Shown here piece by piece: positions 13,466 to 15,226 of a DNA stretch of 15,226 nucleotides. Made by a program: the position numbers and the translations under genes. The notes beneath the pieces were generated by a model that did no database searches, was not told where the DNA came from, and was given only the letters and a program-made list of their open reading frames with translations. Numbering within the stretch: position 1 is the first letter of the stretch; each line of letters opens with the position of its first letter. The stretch spans positions 1 to 15,226 of the forward strand of contig JARYMD010000055.1 of assembly GCA_029907285.1 (NCBI GenBank). The letters run 5' to 3'. The stretch is from Verrucomicrobiota bacterium. Its GTDB lineage: Bacteria; Verrucomicrobiota; Verrucomicrobiia; Limisphaerales; J093.

Positions 13466-14896
13466 CTACTGTGAGACTTCGAGAAGGCGTTTGATTGTGC
13501 CGATCAATACATTCTCAACTTCGGGCGATACGTTGGAAGACGTGGGACTTGTTTCGTACCCGCCCTCGGCATACGCGGCCTTGGTTCCAATGTACCCCGG
13601 GCCGTAATCTCCGTAAGCGGCCATCGCCACGAAACAGTCGGGCCGCATTGATTTGGCCGCCAGTTGATACTCGACAAACAGTTCCCCCGGAAGATGCAGC
13701 ACGCGCGCGCGGCCCAGACTCAGACAGCTTACATCGATCTTGTGTCCGGACTTGCATCGGCGAAGAAATGCGAGCCGCGATGCGGCGCCTGAGAGAAAAA
13801 ACGAAGGGTCCGGCTTGGTGAATTGCGCCTCAAGCTCAGTTTCGGACAGGTGTGATGCGATCGGCAATTCCACGGGTTCAAGGGTCCATTTGACATCATC
13901 GGGGTTGATTGGTTCGCGTCGTGTCTGTTCCCATGCGCGGCGCATGCCGTCTGCCAAGCGTTCCGCAAGAACGCGGCGGTTCTCGGGCGATCCGTCGTTG
14001 TATTTGCCCGCGCCGAGGTTGCCGCCTGCTCCGTTGAAATGTATGTGCAACGCCGCTGGAACGGCCAGTTGCCGCAAGAACCTCGCAACTCCGGGAAAGT
14101 CCGGATTCGGAATGCCCGTGCGATAGTAGCTTTGCGGGTGGACAGCATAATAAGTGAGGACAGCCACAGGGCGTTCTCCGTTCCAAAAGCTGATCATTGA
14201 AAGCTCGGGGTCAATTGTCCCTTCGGGTTCGGCGCGTAGCGCCGGGTCCTTGCATGATGTGTAGCGGGTCGCGCGCACTTTGCCGTCAGGTCCGAGAATA
14301 CGCCTGTTTGATGCGACTTTTTCGACGGTGGCCTTGCCCAAGCCGATCTCGGTTACGGGTTGGGCGCGGGGCAACGATTCTTTTATTGCGCGATCGAGCC
14401 GATGCAGCACTTCCCGGGCGAAATCGCCATTGTAACTGCCCGGGTCCAGGCCGCGTTCTTTCAATATCTTCTCCGCGGAGAAATCGCAGTCTGGTGCATC
14501 ATGCTGGTGGACGGTGTGGACCGCCACGCGCGAAGGGACCGTGCCCGCAGCTTTCGCAAGAGTGGCGCGGAACTCGTCGTGACCTTCGTTGGCGATGCCG
14601 ATCCAATCCACGGCGCACAGGACAATTGGCTGGCCGGCATTCATCAGGACAATTCCCCGCGCTTTCAGTGTCAGGTCCCACCAGTTTGTGACGGGGTCGT
14701 AGGCCATTCGGCTCCCGATCGGCGGTGTCACATCCACATCAAAGGTCGCAATCCGCACCAAATGGTCCTCTTTGACCGCCCCGGACGGTGAGAGGTTTTC
14801 GAGACAGCTCGCATGCGTGGAACACAGGAGGAAGCAGGAAATCGACGCGCCTATTGATGCTCTGAACCAGTCGCGTCTGTTGAAGGTGCCGTTCAT
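13466..14896 (-). CDS. Exported neutral/alkaline ceramidase-like hydrolase (neutral ceramidase N-terminal domain)
   Basis: 476 residues from ATG 14896. The N-terminus NRRDWFRASIG... looks like a twin-arginine (Tat) signal, cut near the first 35 residues. The body resembles the N-terminal amidase domain of neutral ceramidases: DVTPPIG (about 55-61), HTVHQHDAPD (H127, H130, H132), AVHPQSYY (H253), NGAGGNLGAG (about 288), LPGELFVEY (E405) and a C-terminal GDYGPGYIGTKAAYAEGGYE (Y431, Y435). In characterised neutral ceramidases two His, a Glu and a Tyr bind the zinc; H127 or a neighbour, H253, E405 and one of the two Tyr are candidates here. Family enzymes cleave the amide bond of ceramide to give sphingosine and a fatty acid. 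The usual C-terminal Ig-like domain of ~650-residue members is missing, so this is a short variant and the true substrate may differ. No clear Shine-Dalgarno precedes the start. Confidence 0.85.
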   Translation of the reverse strand: MNGTFNRRDWFRASIGASISCFLLCSTHASCLENLSPSGAVKEDHLVRIATFDVDVTPPIGSRMAYDPVTNWWDLTLKARGIVLMNAGQPIVLCAVDWIGIANEGHDEFRATLAKAAGTVPSRVAVHTVHQHDAPDCDFSAEKILKERGLDPGSYNGDFAREVLHRLDRAIKESLPRAQPVTEIGLGKATVEKVASNRRILGPDGKVRATRYTSCKDPALRAEPEGTIDPELSMISFWNGERPVAVLTYYAVHPQSYYRTGIPNPDFPGVARFLRQLAVPAALHIHFNGAGGNLGAGKYNDGSPENRRVLAERLADGMRRAWEQTRREPINPDDVKWTLEPVELPIASHLSETELEAQFTKPDPSFFLSGAASRLAFLRRCKSGHKIDVSCLSLGRARVLHLPGELFVEYQLAAKSMRPDCFVAMAAYGDYGPGYIGTKAAYAEGGYETSPTSSNVSPEVENVLIGTIKRLLEVSQ

Positions 14897-14953
14897 GGGG
14901 CCTTAATATGACGTTGGGTTGCGAACGCCGCAAAGTGAAAAGTTTTTAGCCTT

Positions 14954-14969
14954 GAAATCTCACCGGCCA
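14954..14969 (-). repeat. 16-bp sequence, right copy of a long-range inverted repeat
   Basis: GAAATCTCACCGGCCA at 14954-14969 is the exact reverse complement of 10088-10103. A shorter piece of it (GTGAGATTT) recurs inverted at 15001-15009, which suggests a dispersed motif and not simple chance. Confidence 0.45.
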
Positions 14970-15144
14970 CCCCCTCCGATTCACCCATGTATTCAAGCCT
15001 GTGAGATTTGGGCCAAGGAAACCCGCGCCCGGACGAGAGAATGTCAACTTCCAGACCGCACACCGTGCTCTGCGATGGGCTACATTGTTATATTGAAGAG
15101 TCATTCATATTTGCGAAGATTTTTACGCCGCGAATAAACACAAA

Positions 15145-15167
15145 GCGGCAGCAAGCTGCCGCACTCC
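15145..15167 (-). repeat. REP-like hairpin with GGAG foot (fourth unit)
   Basis: Perfect 8-base arms GCGGCAGC (15145-15152) and GCTGCCGC (15155-15162) with an AA loop, then ACTCC; on the minus strand this reads GGAGT followed by the palindrome. It has the same layout as the three hairpins at 13221-13366: constant GCGG/CCGC base, variable but complementary inner pairs (here CAGC/GCTG). Confidence 0.7.
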
Positions 15168-15200
15168 AAGCGCTTCGCGCCTACCAACGCCCACTGCATC

Positions 15201-15217
15201 CGCGGCAGAGCGCCGCG
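15201..15217. repeat. GC-rich hairpin at the right edge, related to REP-like family
   Basis: Arms CGCGGC (15201-15206) and GCCGCG (15212-15217) enclose AGAGC. It shares the GCGGC/GCCGC core of the neighbouring unit but no GGAG foot is visible, so it may be a degenerate or partner unit cut by the window edge. Confidence 0.45.
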
Positions 15218-15226
15218 TGCGGTGGG

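Larger units (their letters stand above)
14897..15226. other. Intergenic region upstream of the ceramidase-like gene; AT-richer leader then REP-like hairpins
   Basis: No gene is supported here. Positions 14955-14963 (AAATCTCAC) and 15001-15009 (GTGAGATTT) are a perfect 9-bp inverted pair 37 bases apart. From 15145 to the right edge the sequence turns into GC-rich hairpins of the same family as 13221-13366. The promoter of the ceramidase-like gene should lie in the first part, but no convincing -35/-10 pair was identified. Confidence 0.6.

Overview
The window looks like a stretch of a Verrucomicrobiota chromosome, probably the Pedosphaera/Limisphaera side of the phylum. This is an inference from three things: giant secreted proteins built from CotH, lamin-tail and chitobiase-C-type modules, a secreted Tat-type ceramidase-like hydrolase, and intergenic DNA full of short GC-rich hairpins and degenerate heptad repeats. 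No rRNA, tRNA, phage, CRISPR or intact insertion-sequence genes were found. No ribosomal or marker gene is present to confirm the phylum.

Left part (1-3520, minus strand): the N-terminal ~1173 codons of a large secreted zinc metalloprotease whose 3' end lies outside the window. It has a signal peptide, a zincin motif, a PPC-like domain, a duplicated ~118-residue module flanking a MAM/lectin-like segment, and a stalk. Next (3521-4189) is a repeat-rich intergenic region separating it from the divergently transcribed CotH gene. It holds a gapless 37-bp imperfect hairpin made of 7-bp repeats plus several small palindromes. Then (4190-9652, plus strand) comes a 1820-residue secreted CotH-kinase-family protein with Ig-like, chitobiase-C-like and four lamin-tail-like domains.

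Right part: an orphan C-terminal fragment of a DUF4143-type ATPase (9705-10042), then a secreted ADP-ribosylglycohydrolase-family enzyme (10191-11876, plus). Facing it on the minus strand is a NagA-like amidohydrolase (12013-13170), followed upstream by a neutral-ceramidase-like secreted enzyme (13466-14896). REP-like hairpins with a GGAG foot sit between the last two genes (13221-13366) and again at the right edge (15145-15167).

How they may work together: the metalloprotease and CotH protein look like surface or secreted assembly proteins. The ceramidase-like enzyme and the NagA-like enzyme both belong to amide-cleaving families, one probably exported and one cytoplasmic. With the exported ADP-ribosylglycohydrolase homologue they could be a small scavenging set for glycolipid or amino-sugar material. 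That grouping is an inference from neighbourhood only. I found no clear new defence or mobile system. The most distinctive non-coding signals are the heptad hairpin and the GGAG-footed hairpin family.
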